Assembly: GCF_018274385.1 (NCBI RefSeq)
Contig: NZ_JAAFYZ010000047.1
Coordinates: forward strand, 1-56,773
Direction of reading: 5' to 3'
Source of the DNA: Catenulispora pinistramenti
Lineage (GTDB): Bacteria; Actinomycetota; Actinomycetes; Streptomycetales; Catenulisporaceae
Length of the DNA stretch: 56,773 bases
In this document: piece after piece, positions 25,157 through 32,439 of the stretch
Layout of the letters: every line of letters begins with the position of its first letter
Position numbering within the stretch: the stretch's first letter is position 1
Position numbers and translations under genes: made by a program
Notes under the pieces: generated by a model
Database searches by the model: none
What the model saw: only the letters and a program-made list of their open reading frames with translations
What the model was told of the DNA's origin: nothing

Positions 25157-25348
25157 ATGGAATTGCCCCGCAATGGTGTCACCAGCTCTCCGCCGCTCCC
25201 AACCAAGCGACTCGGTCAGCAAACCACGGTTCTGATCGTAATCCTGGTTGTCGTGGTCATGAACCCGAGCCCAGCCCTGGTCACCGCATGTGCCAGCCTC
25301 GTGTTGGCCACAATCGGAGCGTCGCACCGAATTGCGGCAAAACGTTGA
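25157..25348 (+). CDS. Small membrane protein
   Basis: A 63-residue protein with a near-ideal AAGGAG five bases before ATG 25157. After a polar N-terminus it has two hydrophobic segments (TTVLIVILVVVV and LVTACASLVLATIGA) separated by MNPSPA, then a basic tail (SHRIAAKR). It lies inside the IS21-like end pair and is followed seven bases later by a strong hairpin, so it looks like a self-contained unit. The function is unknown. Confidence 0.55.
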   Translation: MELPRNGVTSSPPLPTKRLGQQTTVLIVILVVVVMNPSPALVTACASLVLATIGASHRIAAKR

Positions 25349-25354
25349 GAAGAG

Positions 25355-25388
25355 GCTGGGCTGTGCGGGCTTAGCCGCATAGCCCAGC
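25355..25388 (+). terminator. Hairpin after the small membrane-protein gene
   Basis: A 14-bp stem (GCTGGGCTGTGCGG / CCGCATAGCCCAGC, one G-T pair) with a 6-base loop lies directly behind the stop codon. There is no T-run, so it may act as an actinobacterial-type terminator or as mRNA stabiliser. Confidence 0.5.
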
Positions 25389-25506
25389 ACTTCAGATGCC
25401 ACACGCCTCTCACACCAGCCGACTCATGTGAGAGCCCTGGGCTGCTAGGCCGACGGACCTCAGTCGCAGATTCCGTGGCCAAGTCGCAACTAACGTGGCA
25501 CGGCAC

Positions 25507-25976
25507 AACAAGACGCGTGCCAGCAGGGCACTCCCGCCAACCAAATCTGGGTGTTGGCGGACATCAGGAAATCCAGGTCCACGGACACGTCGAACGACCC
25601 CTTACAGCGATCACGAAGCGTTACCAAATTCGAAGCTGATGCGTCGTCGGTCTCGATGACCGCGACCCGGCGACGAGAGCCCCGTGGCACCCGACTGCCC
25701 CCGCTGCTGCGCCTTTGGGTTTGCGCGCCCTGGACCGCAGCCGGCGAGCCGCGGCGACCACTCACCGATCGGCCTCGAAGCCCGATCGCAACGAGTCACG
25801 ATGTGTCCGCCAGCCGGGGCCGCTGCTGTCCGCGAATCACGACCCCGCTGTCCGCCAGCCCGGATTTTCCCGTGTCCGCTATCATCTGGGAACCGCCAAC
25901 TACAGCTGGCAGTCACAGTCACCCGATCTAATGAATGAGCAGCCCCGCATCATATTTGTTCGATTAGGTTCCAGGG
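25507..25976. other. Gene-poor stretch
   Basis: Open frames exist on both strands because of the high GC content, but none has a ribosome binding site plus family resemblance. Nothing is assigned. Confidence 0.3.
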
Positions 25977-26231
25977 GTGTCCCACGAACCGCTCCAGCCG
26001 ATAGCTGACGCCATCACCTGCGAGGTCGCTCGGTTTGAAGCCGAATACGGGCTGAACCTCGGTGTCACCGTCACAACCGATGAGCAGGCCGGAACGGTCA
26101 CAGCCCGCGGCGAAGGCCTCACGAAATGGGGCCCCCGGCAGAGCCTCAGCGCCGCGCTCGACCGCGCCGGGCTACGCCACGACATCCACATGCCGTCGGC
26201 CACGATCATCGTGTATCCGTCCGTCACCTGA
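25977..26231 (+). CDS. Hypothetical protein upstream of the ImuA-like gene
   Basis: An 84-residue protein, GTG start. It begins PLQPIADAITCEVARFEAEY and ends IHMPSATIIVYPSVT, an alternating helix/strand pattern with two beta hairpins. It ends 9 bp before the ImuA-like gene and is probably co-transcribed with it. No family is recognised. A GTTCGAT half-site of SOS-box type occurs about 20 bases upstream, too little to claim SOS control. Confidence 0.5.
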   Translation: MSHEPLQPIADAITCEVARFEAEYGLNLGVTVTTDEQAGTVTARGEGLTKWGPRQSLSAALDRAGLRHDIHMPSATIIVYPSVT

Positions 26232-26240
26232 TCTGGCGCG

Positions 26241-27050
26241 ATGGCCGCCCCGCTGCCGCAGCAAGACCGCGCCGCAACCGTCGCCCGCCTACGCCAGCAG
26301 TTCGTCGACAACGGCACCGCCCCCGAAGTCCGGCACCGTGGACCCGCCGGCGGCGGCGACATCCCCCTGCACCAACTCCTGCGCCCGCTCGTTCCCGGCG
26401 GTAGCCTCCCCCGCGGCACCATCGTGGCCGTACCGCCCCGCACCGGAAGCACAGCCGTCGGAGGCGGCGCCATCTCCTACGCCACGCACGCACTCCTCGC
26501 TGGTGCCACAGCAGGAGGTGCGTGGGCTGGGATCATCGGCTACCCGAACTTCGGGATCGCCGCCGCCTGCGGGCTCGGCGCCGACCTGTCCAAGATGCTG
26601 ATGCTCGACGAACCGGGCGAACGGTGGCCCGACGCGGTCACGGTGCTTGCCGCCGCGGTTGACCTGGTGCTGCTGCACGCGCCAGGCAGACCGAACGGCA
26701 CGCAACTGCGGCGCCTGGCGAATCGCATCCGACAAACAGATCGACAACGCGGCTGCGTGCTCGTCGTCACCAGCCCGTGGGAGAGAGCCGACCTCACCCT
26801 CAGCGTCCATTCCCCGCAGTGGGAGGGACTCGGTGACGGCGTCTGCAACCTCACCCGACGCCGGGTCACTATCAGGTCCAGGACCCGGCCGCCGCCGTCC
26901 TCCTTCGGCGCTGGCGGGGTCACGACCTCCTGGCCTGGTGGTCGGTGGCCTGCTTGCGTTGCGGCGTGCCGTGGAAAGCGTGGCGTGTCCCGCGGCCAGG
27001 CTCTCCTTGATGCCGGCGATCTCGCCGCCCCAGCCGCACAAGGGCATTGA
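26241..27050 (+). CDS. ImuA-like (actinobacterial ImuA') RecA-fold protein, altered C-terminus
   Basis: A 269-residue protein. Its first ~220 residues resemble the ImuA' proteins that accompany ImuB and DnaE2 in the actinobacterial mutasome: LRPLVPGGSLPRGTIVAVPP, GAWAGIIGYPNFGIAAACGL, AAVDLVLLHAP and VVTSPWERADLTLSVHSPQW then a VTIRSRTR ending. Beyond about residue 220 the sequence loses family character (SWPGGRWPACVAACRGKRGV), suggesting the original 3' end was replaced. Neither imuB nor dnaE2 follows, so it is an orphan or relocated fragment. Confidence 0.55.
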   Translation: MAAPLPQQDRAATVARLRQQFVDNGTAPEVRHRGPAGGGDIPLHQLLRPLVPGGSLPRGTIVAVPPRTGSTAVGGGAISYATHALLAGATAGGAWAGIIGYPNFGIAAACGLGADLSKMLMLDEPGERWPDAVTVLAAAVDLVLLHAPGRPNGTQLRRLANRIRQTDRQRGCVLVVTSPWERADLTLSVHSPQWEGLGDGVCNLTRRRVTIRSRTRPPPSSFGAGGVTTSWPGGRWPACVAACRGKRGVSRGQALLDAGDLAAPAAQGH

Positions 27051-27421
27051 CGTCGGATATCGCACTGAATCCACGGGTCGGCCCACCCCTCACTGATGTC
27101 CAGATGGCACGTATGAGGTTCATTCACGAGGCTTTCGACGGCTGGGAGCCGCTGTCTCTCGAAGAGGCTGTGAATACGCTTCGTCGTGATCTTGTGAGCC
27201 ACCGCGACTACGAGATTGGCCTGTGGGAAGCCGAGGCACAGGCTTTCATGAGTACCGTGCGCAAGTTCCGTTTGCCCGCAAGCCAGCGGCCCAAGCTTCG
27301 GAGCCTGCTGCTCGGTGCGGTCTGCGGCAACCCGATGCCCAACGGACCGAAGGTCGCAGGTTGGATCCGGTACGGCGACCAGCAACTAATGCGCGCACTA
27401 CCCGCCGGTCCGCCCCAGTAA
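27047..27421 (+). CDS. Hypothetical protein
   Basis: A 124-residue protein overlapping the previous stop by 4 bp. Internal ATG 27104 (MARMRFIHEAFDGWEPLSLE) is an alternative start. Helical, with FMSTVRKFRLPASQRPKLRS and a C-terminal WIRYGDQQLMRALPAG. No family is recognised. It ends 24 bp before a perfect hairpin. Confidence 0.45.
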   Translation: MTSDIALNPRVGPPLTDVQMARMRFIHEAFDGWEPLSLEEAVNTLRRDLVSHRDYEIGLWEAEAQAFMSTVRKFRLPASQRPKLRSLLLGAVCGNPMPNGPKVAGWIRYGDQQLMRALPAGPPQ

Positions 27422-27444
27422 CTGACCGCGTGAAACGCAAAAGG

Positions 27445-27487
27445 TTGCCCGGGGCCCCTCTCCCGCAGGAGACGAGACCCCGGGCAA
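27445..27487. terminator. Perfect hairpin, probable bidirectional terminator
   Basis: TTGCCCGGGG (27445-27454) pairs with CCCCGGGCAA (27478-27487). On the minus strand it is followed by CCTTTTGC; on the plus strand there is no T-run. It marks the end of the 25977-27421 unit. The remaining bases to 27730 hold no gene. Confidence 0.5.
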
Positions 27488-27730
27488 TGCCGGATCAGGT
27501 AGGTGTTGAAGCTCTCCGCCTGCGACGCTCGGCGTCGACAGCGTCGCGCTCGGCCTGCATCTGCGACATCGACCGGCCACCGAGGCGGTGCCCACGGGGC
27601 CGGTCCCGAGATTCACACGAGCCGGTGTTGCGGCCACTACACAATCAGTACCCTTAGAACCCTCAGTCGGACAATCGGCTGAACAGCAAGCGCTCGCCTG
27701 GCACCTGAGCAAGAGGGTCGGGGGTACAGG

Positions 27731-28069
27731 ATGGACTTTAGGCACCCGGTGTTCAGTATCAAGGCAGGGATGAAAGAAGGTGAGGTAAAGGGGATACTCG
27801 GGGACAACTACCTACCGTTTGGAATCGACCAGATCGTTCCGCACATGAACGAGCAAGGCATCCGAGTGAATCGCGCGGACGAGGATCAGCCAGAGGTCGC
27901 CTGGGTCTATGAAAGGGACTCACAGGGCCAGGAGATTTCAGTCACCTTCTGTTTCGGCTCGGTGGCCTTGGTAGACGTGTACAAAAAAGACGATCGCGGG
28001 AAGGAGGTGCGCCTGGTGCGTATCAACGACCAAGGGGTGGTCGTCAATCGCAATCACTTCGGTCTGTGA
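27731..28069 (+). CDS. Hypothetical protein at the prophage edge
   Basis: A 112-residue protein, ATG 27731. It has GMKEGEVKGILGDNYLPFGI, resembling the small beta-alpha proteins that start with a KxGM.xxEVxxLLG pattern, and a beta-rich C-terminus (ISVTFCFGSVALVDVYKKDD). Base composition is lower in GC than its neighbours. Its 3' end overlaps by 16 bp the end of a truncated phage gene on the other strand, placing the prophage/chromosome junction at about 28050-28110. Confidence 0.55.
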   Translation: MDFRHPVFSIKAGMKEGEVKGILGDNYLPFGIDQIVPHMNEQGIRVNRADEDQPEVAWVYERDSQGQEISVTFCFGSVALVDVYKKDDRGKEVRLVRINDQGVVVNRNHFGL

Positions 28070-28212
28070 CGCAGCAGCGCTGTCCAGCCGACCCCCGCGC
28101 TCGGGCACGTGTTGTAGGTACGGCTATCCGGGAGGCGTCCGGCCCAGGCCGGGAGCGTGAAGTTCCAGACGCCGATCTTCTTCAGCTCCCGGTTCTGGGT
28201 CAGTAAACCCAT
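28054..28212 (-). pseudogene. Truncated gp88-like phage protein
   Basis: A 52-residue frame starts at ATG 28212 (TGATG overlap with the previous gene). Residues 1-40 (LLTQNRELKKIGVWNFTLPA, then AGRLPDSRTYNTCPSAGV) match the N-terminus of the phage gene product 88 family. In that family CPSAGVC is followed by about 200 more residues. Here the sequence changes abruptly after SAGV to WTALLRHRPK and stops. The phage gene is therefore cut off at about 28090, and the remainder is not in the window. Confidence 0.6.
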
Positions 28213-28550
28213 CAGGCGGTCGGCGCCGGGCCCGCCGGCGGCACCGGGGTGCTCGGCGGGTTCGCCGCCATGCCGGTGCGGGGCGCGACCTCGGCGGCCT
28301 GCGCGGCATGCAGGTGGTCGGTGACCAGCTTCCACGGCAGCGTCGGCCACAGCTGCCGGCCGGTGGTAACCGCGATGCCGAACAGCGTGGCCAGCGCCGC
28401 CTTCCAGCCCACATCGGAGGTTCCGGTGGCCAGCTGGAGGGCGAAGGTGGAGGCGACGGAGGCGACGAACCGCAGCGCCTGGGCACGGATGTGGTAGCGG
28501 GCGAAGTCGGCGGCGAGGCGCTTCTCCAGCGTGGACAGCAGAGATGTCAC
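28212..28550 (-). CDS. Holin-like membrane protein
   Basis: A 112-residue protein with GTG 28550, preceded by AAGGA and the late-gene CACAACTGAATA motif. Two hydrophobic segments (LRFVASVASTFALQLAT and WKAALATLFGIAVTTG) are separated by a short TSDVG turn. The tail is Ala/Pro-rich. Position directly after the endolysin gene, size and topology fit a phage holin or lysis-accessory protein. The assignment rests on context. Confidence 0.55.
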   Translation of the reverse strand: MTSLLSTLEKRLAADFARYHIRAQALRFVASVASTFALQLATGTSDVGWKAALATLFGIAVTTGRQLWPTLPWKLVTDHLHAAQAAEVAPRTGMAANPPSTPVPPAGPAPTA

Positions 28551-28657
28551 TGGCGGTGTCCTTATTCAGTTGTGGATGGGCATGAAGAAACCGCCCTGCT
28601 GCTGCGAGGCGGCCTGCGGGGTGGTGCGCTGTACTGCGTTGGTTGAGGACGGTGCCC

Positions 28658-29614
28658 TTAACGGGCGGCGGCCTCGATGAGGTAGGCCAGGGCCGGGCCG
28701 GTGGTGTGCCGGACGATGCTGATCTTCTGCACGCCGTTTGGGAGCGGGCCGCCCCAGGGGTTGATCCGGTCGCCGGCTGCCGGGACCACGACGTTGTCGT
28801 GGATGTCCCAGCCGCGGCCAGGGATGTAGGCGGCGACACGGACGGTGCAGTCGCCGAAGTCGGAGCCCAGGCTGAACCACACGTTGCCCCAGTTGCTGCC
28901 GGTGTTGGCCGGGGGCGGGGCGACGATGTGGGCGTTGGTGTCGTTGGGGATCTCGCCGGTGGCGAAGGCGGGCATGTTGTCGTCCTCCGTGGGATTGGTG
29001 GCAGGCGGTTCGGGGGTGGCGGGGCCGGAGCTGGTGCCGTTGATGAGGTCGGCGAGTTCTTGTGTGGTGCCGCGGTAGGCGTTGAAGTCCATCCGTTGCC
29101 CGCCATAGGGCTGGGAGTTGGTGTACTGCCAGATCGCCGGGCTGGTGCCGCCGTAGGGGTTCCAGTTCGGATCGGTGTCGGAGTAGCCGCCGGGGTAGCC
29201 GGAGGCGACGATGGCCACGCCGAGGGAGGCGAGGTTGCCGCCGACCTGCTCCCAGAACCAGCGGGGGAAGTAGGCGCCCCAGACGCGGCCGCCGAGGGAT
29301 TGCATGCGGGTGATGAAGTCCAGGCAGTCCTGCACGGTGGGATTGGAGGCGCCTTCGGTCTCCACGTCGAGCATCACCGGCGCGGAGCCGACTATGGCGA
29401 AGCAGTACTCGGCCTGTGCAGCGCCGTTGCTGGCCTTCAGGAAGTGGTAGGCGGAGAAGATCGCCCCGATCCGTGCGGCCTGGGCCTTGAACTCCTCGTA
29501 GTTCGCATCGTCGTAGTAGGTGCCCTCGGTCGCCTTGGCGATGACGGCGACAGTGCCGGGCTGGATGACCAGCCCGTCCTCGTAGGAGCTGATATCGGGG
29601 AAGAACACGGTCAT
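28658..29614 (-). CDS. GH25-type endolysin
   Basis: A 318-residue phage lysin. The N-terminal ~195 residues form a GH25 lysozyme barrel: FPDISSYEDG, VAVIAKATEGTYYDD, PVMLDVETEG with the catalytic acid pair and IWQYTNSQPYGGQRMDFNAY. A Pro/Thr linker (about 197-215) precedes a beta-rich C-terminal domain (about 220-318: SNWGNVWFSLGSDFGDC; RINPWGGPLPNGVQ) that probably binds the cell wall. It would cleave peptidoglycan at host lysis. The start ATG 29614 lies 13 bases after a late-gene motif. Confidence 0.85.
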   Translation of the reverse strand: MTVFFPDISSYEDGLVIQPGTVAVIAKATEGTYYDDANYEEFKAQAARIGAIFSAYHFLKASNGAAQAEYCFAIVGSAPVMLDVETEGASNPTVQDCLDFITRMQSLGGRVWGAYFPRWFWEQVGGNLASLGVAIVASGYPGGYSDTDPNWNPYGGTSPAIWQYTNSQPYGGQRMDFNAYRGTTQELADLINGTSSGPATPEPPATNPTEDDNMPAFATGEIPNDTNAHIVAPPPANTGSNWGNVWFSLGSDFGDCTVRVAAYIPGRGWDIHDNVVVPAAGDRINPWGGPLPNGVQKISIVRHTTGPALAYLIEAAAR

Positions 29615-29626
29615 GTCGGGGGTGCC

Positions 29627-30163
29627 CTATTCAGTTGTGCCGGTCGGCGCCTGGACAGCAGCGACCGGGGATGTGCTGGCCATGGAGTCCAGGCGGGTGT
29701 GCAGCCCGGACAGGGAATCGGAGTGCTCGCCGAGCCGTGCGAGGGCGTCGGTGAGCGCGTCGTCCTGGGCGGCCAGGTGCTGCTGGATCTCCAGGGAGGT
29801 ATGCAGCACGGCTTCGGCGTCCAGGAACGTACGCTCGTCGCGGTCGTCGGCATGGGCGGCGGAGATCCGATCGCCGAGCAGGATCACCGAGAGCAGGACC
29901 AGTTGGAGGAACGTCTGGGCGGCCCAGCCGACGATGACCAGCAGATCACCGCTGGCCAGGGCGGCCGGCAGGGACACCAGGGCAAGCGCGGCGAAAACAT
30001 AGGCGCACCACATGGTGCCCACACCGCGGGTGACAGCCAGGGCCAAGCGGTTGTTGAACGCCGCCGCGCGGCCTGCTCGGGGGTCTGGCCGGTCCGCGGT
30101 GTCGGTTCGGGTTCGGGCGGCGATGTGCGGGTGCGGAACGTGGGCGAACAGCGGCACAGTCAA
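29627..30163 (-). CDS. Phage membrane protein with coiled coil (lysis region)
   Basis: A 178-residue protein with TTG 30163 and AAGGA upstream. Two hydrophobic helices (WCAYVFAALALVSLPAALAS and LVLLSVILLG) lie in the centre. A long charged helix follows (AEAVLHTSLEIQQHLAAQDD) and the tail is Thr/Pro-rich. It resembles small DUF1003-like actinobacterial membrane proteins. Its TAG stop lies inside the CACAACTGAATAG motif that leads the endolysin gene. A holin or antiholin role is possible. Confidence 0.55.
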   Translation of the reverse strand: MTVPLFAHVPHPHIAARTRTDTADRPDPRAGRAAAFNNRLALAVTRGVGTMWCAYVFAALALVSLPAALASGDLLVIVGWAAQTFLQLVLLSVILLGDRISAAHADDRDERTFLDAEAVLHTSLEIQQHLAAQDDALTDALARLGEHSDSLSGLHTRLDSMASTSPVAAVQAPTGTTE

Positions 30164-30207
30164 GGTCCTTATTCAGTTGTCGCTCCGGACGGGAAGCGGC
30201 TATCCGG

Positions 30208-30549
30208 TCACGGGCTGCGCGGCGTGGCCGAGGCTGGGGTCGTACCGCGGGCTGCGGTGTCGGCGACCAGGACGGCGACGTGGGCGACGGTGCGCTGCAC
30301 CTCGGCCAAGACCGCGCTGTGGTCGGCCAGTACAGCGGTGTGCCGGTTCTGCTCGACCGCGATCCGGTCGACCTGATCGCGCAGGGAGCTGCCGTGGTTG
30401 GGGACCAGCTCGATCGAATGGCGCTCGATCTGCTCGACGGCATACATGATGCGGCGGGTGTGACGGCCGCCGCGAACCAGCACAGTCCAGGCCGCCCCGG
30501 CCACAGCAGTGGCTGAGGCGGCGGTGACAGACCAGCCTTCGACATTCAA
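30208..30549 (-). CDS. Membrane-anchored coiled-coil phage protein (DUF2746-like)
   Basis: A 113-residue protein starting TTG 30549. An N-terminal membrane helix (SVTAASATAVAGAAWTVLV) is followed by a coiled coil (MYAVEQIERHSIEL; VDRIAVEQNRHTAVLADHSA) and a short Pro-rich tail. This N-TM plus coiled-coil architecture recurs near actinophage lysis genes. A late-gene motif lies 12 bases upstream of its start. Confidence 0.55.
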   Translation of the reverse strand: MNVEGWSVTAASATAVAGAAWTVLVRGGRHTRRIMYAVEQIERHSIELVPNHGSSLRDQVDRIAVEQNRHTAVLADHSAVLAEVQRTVAHVAVLVADTAARGTTPASATPRSP

Positions 30550-30564
30550 GATCAGGCCTCGTAT

Positions 30565-30729
30565 TCAGTTGTCAGCGTCGGGTTCTACGCCGGAGCAGGC
30601 GATGAAGCAGGCGGGCGGCGCGCGGGCCTCGGCGGCGAGCTGGCGGGCGGCGGGGCCGAGCTGCGGCGCCACCACGATGACGACGCCGCAGCACCACAGC
30701 AGGGACGCGGCGATGAACACTGCTGCCAT
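30565..30729 (-). CDS. 54-residue single-TM phage protein
   Basis: ATG 30729 opens a 54-residue frame: a hydrophobic N-terminal helix (VFIAASLLWCCGVVIVVAP), then an amphipathic Ala/Arg-rich segment and a Cys-containing tail (PACFIACSGVEPDADN). The TGA stop at 30565-30567 is part of the CACAACTGAATA motif of the next gene. It is the first small membrane gene of the lysis cassette. The function is unknown. Confidence 0.5.
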   Translation of the reverse strand: MAAVFIAASLLWCCGVVIVVAPQLGPAARQLAAEARAPPACFIACSGVEPDADN

Positions 30730-30765
30730 CGCTGCTCCGCTTCGTATCTGCCTGTGGGGGGGTCC

Positions 30766-31323
30766 TCAGCTGCTGACCCAGTGGATGAACATGCGCGGGC
30801 AGCGGTGGTCGGTGCAGGTGGTGATGGGGTTGAAGTACGGCGTCGCGTACAGCTCCACAAAGTCCCCCAGGTTCAGCTGGAGGTAGCCGCTGGCCTGGAC
30901 GGTGCCGCCGGCGTTCGCGGGCCCTTGATCGAACCGCAGCTGGGTGCCGATGTAGTTGGCGGAGGAGTTCACCGAGATGGTGAGGGACGAGATGGGTTCT
31001 GCGGTGCCGACCTCGGCGGGGGTTTGCATGCCCAGCTGCCCGGTGACGTGGTAGAGCCCTGCGAGCTGGCACACGTAGCGGGAGTTGTTGGCGCTCGGGT
31101 TGTGACCGCCCGCGTTGTCGAATCCGGAGTCGAGAGCGATCGGTATCGTCTCGCTGGTGCTGGTACCGGGCAGTGTCTGCGCCACCGACTGCCACAGGTA
31201 GGCGTAGGGCCGGTTGAGCAGGAAGTTCGCGACCGGCGGCATGGTGGCGTTCCACAGGACTGCGGTGCCGGTTTGGGCGACGCCCACGCCCACCGGCGTG
31301 GGCGGGGGATACAGCGGCGGCAT
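30766..31323 (-). CDS. Jelly-roll tail fibre/baseplate-type protein, paralogue 3
   Basis: A 185-residue protein starting at ATG 31323 directly after the previous TAG. After a Pro-rich head it has the motif series shared with the next two genes: WQSVAQTLPGTSTSETIPIA, ALDSGFDNAGGHNPSANNSR and LAGLYHVTGQ. It ends in FIHWVSS. The pattern (aGlYxvs, alternating strands) suggests a C1q/TNF-like jelly-roll used for host binding. It is located between tail-tip and lysis genes. Confidence 0.6.
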   Translation of the reverse strand: MPPLYPPPTPVGVGVAQTGTAVLWNATMPPVANFLLNRPYAYLWQSVAQTLPGTSTSETIPIALDSGFDNAGGHNPSANNSRYVCQLAGLYHVTGQLGMQTPAEVGTAEPISSLTISVNSSANYIGTQLRFDQGPANAGGTVQASGYLQLNLGDFVELYATPYFNPITTCTDHRCPRMFIHWVSS

Positions 31324-31845
31324 CTACAGCCCCACCCAATGCAGGCCCATCCAGGCACCGACGCCGTTGCTTTCGGTCTGGCCGGAGTCCTGCCACAGCT
31401 GCGTCTCGACGTAGTCGCCGGTTTGCAGCGGGATCTCCGCGGTGGCGCAGCCGCCCATCCTGGAGAAGGTCAGGTCCCGCCCGAACAGGATGATCGCCCA
31501 GATCACGGCTTCGTTGGCGATGATCGCCACAGACTCCTCACCGCCTGCGGAGCCAGCGAGGAACATGCCGGCGGAGGCCGACACCAGGTACGTGCCGGGG
31601 GTCTTCACGGTGTAGCGGGTGTTGTTGTTGACCGGGTCGTGGCCCCCTTCGGTGTCCCGCACCGCCGAGTCGAACGCGATCCGTGTCGAAGTGGATGTCG
31701 GTACGGACTGGCTGATCGTTTGGGTGAGCAGCGCCGACGGGGCGCGCATGTGGAATCCGGCGGCGTAGACGAAGCTGTTCCAGGCTGTCGCCGTGATCGG
31801 CTGGTCGGGGAAGGCCTGGGGCACGGCTGGGACAAGACGCGCCAT
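31324..31845 (-). CDS. Jelly-roll tail fibre/baseplate-type protein, paralogue 2
   Basis: A 173-residue protein. Shared motifs: LLTQTISQSVPTSTSTRIAF, AVRDTEGGHDPVNNNTRYTV, TPGTYLVSASAGMFLA and a WMGLHWVGL end. It is the middle member of three tandem paralogues. Neighbouring genes abut (0 bp to the next). It probably forms trimeric receptor-binding knobs, inferred from the fold pattern. Confidence 0.6.
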   Translation of the reverse strand: MARLVPAVPQAFPDQPITATAWNSFVYAAGFHMRAPSALLTQTISQSVPTSTSTRIAFDSAVRDTEGGHDPVNNNTRYTVKTPGTYLVSASAGMFLAGSAGGEESVAIIANEAVIWAIILFGRDLTFSRMGGCATAEIPLQTGDYVETQLWQDSGQTESNGVGAWMGLHWVGL

Positions 31846-31891
31846 TGGCGACTCCGGTGGTTTCGGTCGCCGCGGCGGCGTGTGGGTGCGG

Positions 31892-32416
31892 CTATAGGCC
31901 GATCCAGCGGGCGCTCATGCGGCAGCCGGTGGTGATGAACCCGGTGGGCTGGGCGGCGCCGGAGTTCTGGTAGATGCGCAGCTGGACCCCGTCACCGGCG
32001 ACCACAGGGATCAGGGCACTGAGGCACAGCTGGAACCGGACCGGGCTCGGCGTGGACGGGATCTCGTAGGCGGCCCACGTGCCCTTTCCGACGACCGCCA
32101 GGGTGTTGCCGATGAACGCGCCCGCAGCTCCGGTCCAGGCCAGGTTGCTGACCGCCGACACCAGGTAGACTCCGGCGGCCGGCGCGATCCAGGTGTCACC
32201 GGCTGCGTTGCGGCCTTGATAGTTGTCGTAGACGACTTGGTCGAAGGCCACTGCGGTGTTGGCGTTGTCCTGGATCGATTGGGTGACGGTCTGCGCGAGC
32301 ATCGCCCGTGGTGGGTCGCTCATCCAGGAGGCCAGCGCGGCCGGGCCGGTATCCCACATGTTGGAGGTGAACACCGCGTTGGAGTAGGCAGTGGCTGTCG
32401 CCGGGGGCGTGACCAA
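31892..32416 (-). CDS. Jelly-roll tail fibre/baseplate-type protein, paralogue 1
   Basis: A 174-residue protein; TTG 32416 is chosen for the AAGGGGG five bases upstream, since the long open frame continuing to 33598 is only antisense-free by GC bias. Shared motifs: MLAQTVTQSIQDNANTAVAF, PAAGVYLVSAVSNLAWTG and a CRMSARWIGL end. It is the first of the three paralogues and follows the tail-tip gene by 23 bp. Confidence 0.6.
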   Translation of the reverse strand: MVTPPATATAYSNAVFTSNMWDTGPAALASWMSDPPRAMLAQTVTQSIQDNANTAVAFDQVVYDNYQGRNAAGDTWIAPAAGVYLVSAVSNLAWTGAAGAFIGNTLAVVGKGTWAAYEIPSTPSPVRFQLCLSALIPVVAGDGVQLRIYQNSGAAQPTGFITTGCRMSARWIGL

Positions 32417-32439
32417 GACGACCCCCTTGGGATGCGGTA

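Larger units (their letters stand above)
24469..25506. mobile_element. IS21-like end pair without transposase genes (remnant or MITE-like)
   Basis: The left end has three related units ending in a GTTAGTTGCG/GTAGTTGCGG core: 24469-24492, 24522-24548 and 24546-24570. The right end has the inverted copy GTGCCGTGCCACGTTAGTTG (minus strand, 25487-25506) plus a weaker unit near 25463-25480. Multiple short iterated ends are typical of IS21-family elements, but no istA/istB-like gene lies between. The interior holds a 24-bp tandem repeat (24911-24934 and 24935-24958) and a small membrane-protein gene. The rest of 24571-25156 shows no gene. Confidence 0.45.

Noticed and set aside
28643-30376. 577-codon plus-strand open frame
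   Set aside because: It covers the endolysin and two membrane genes antisense; Gly/Val/Arg low complexity.
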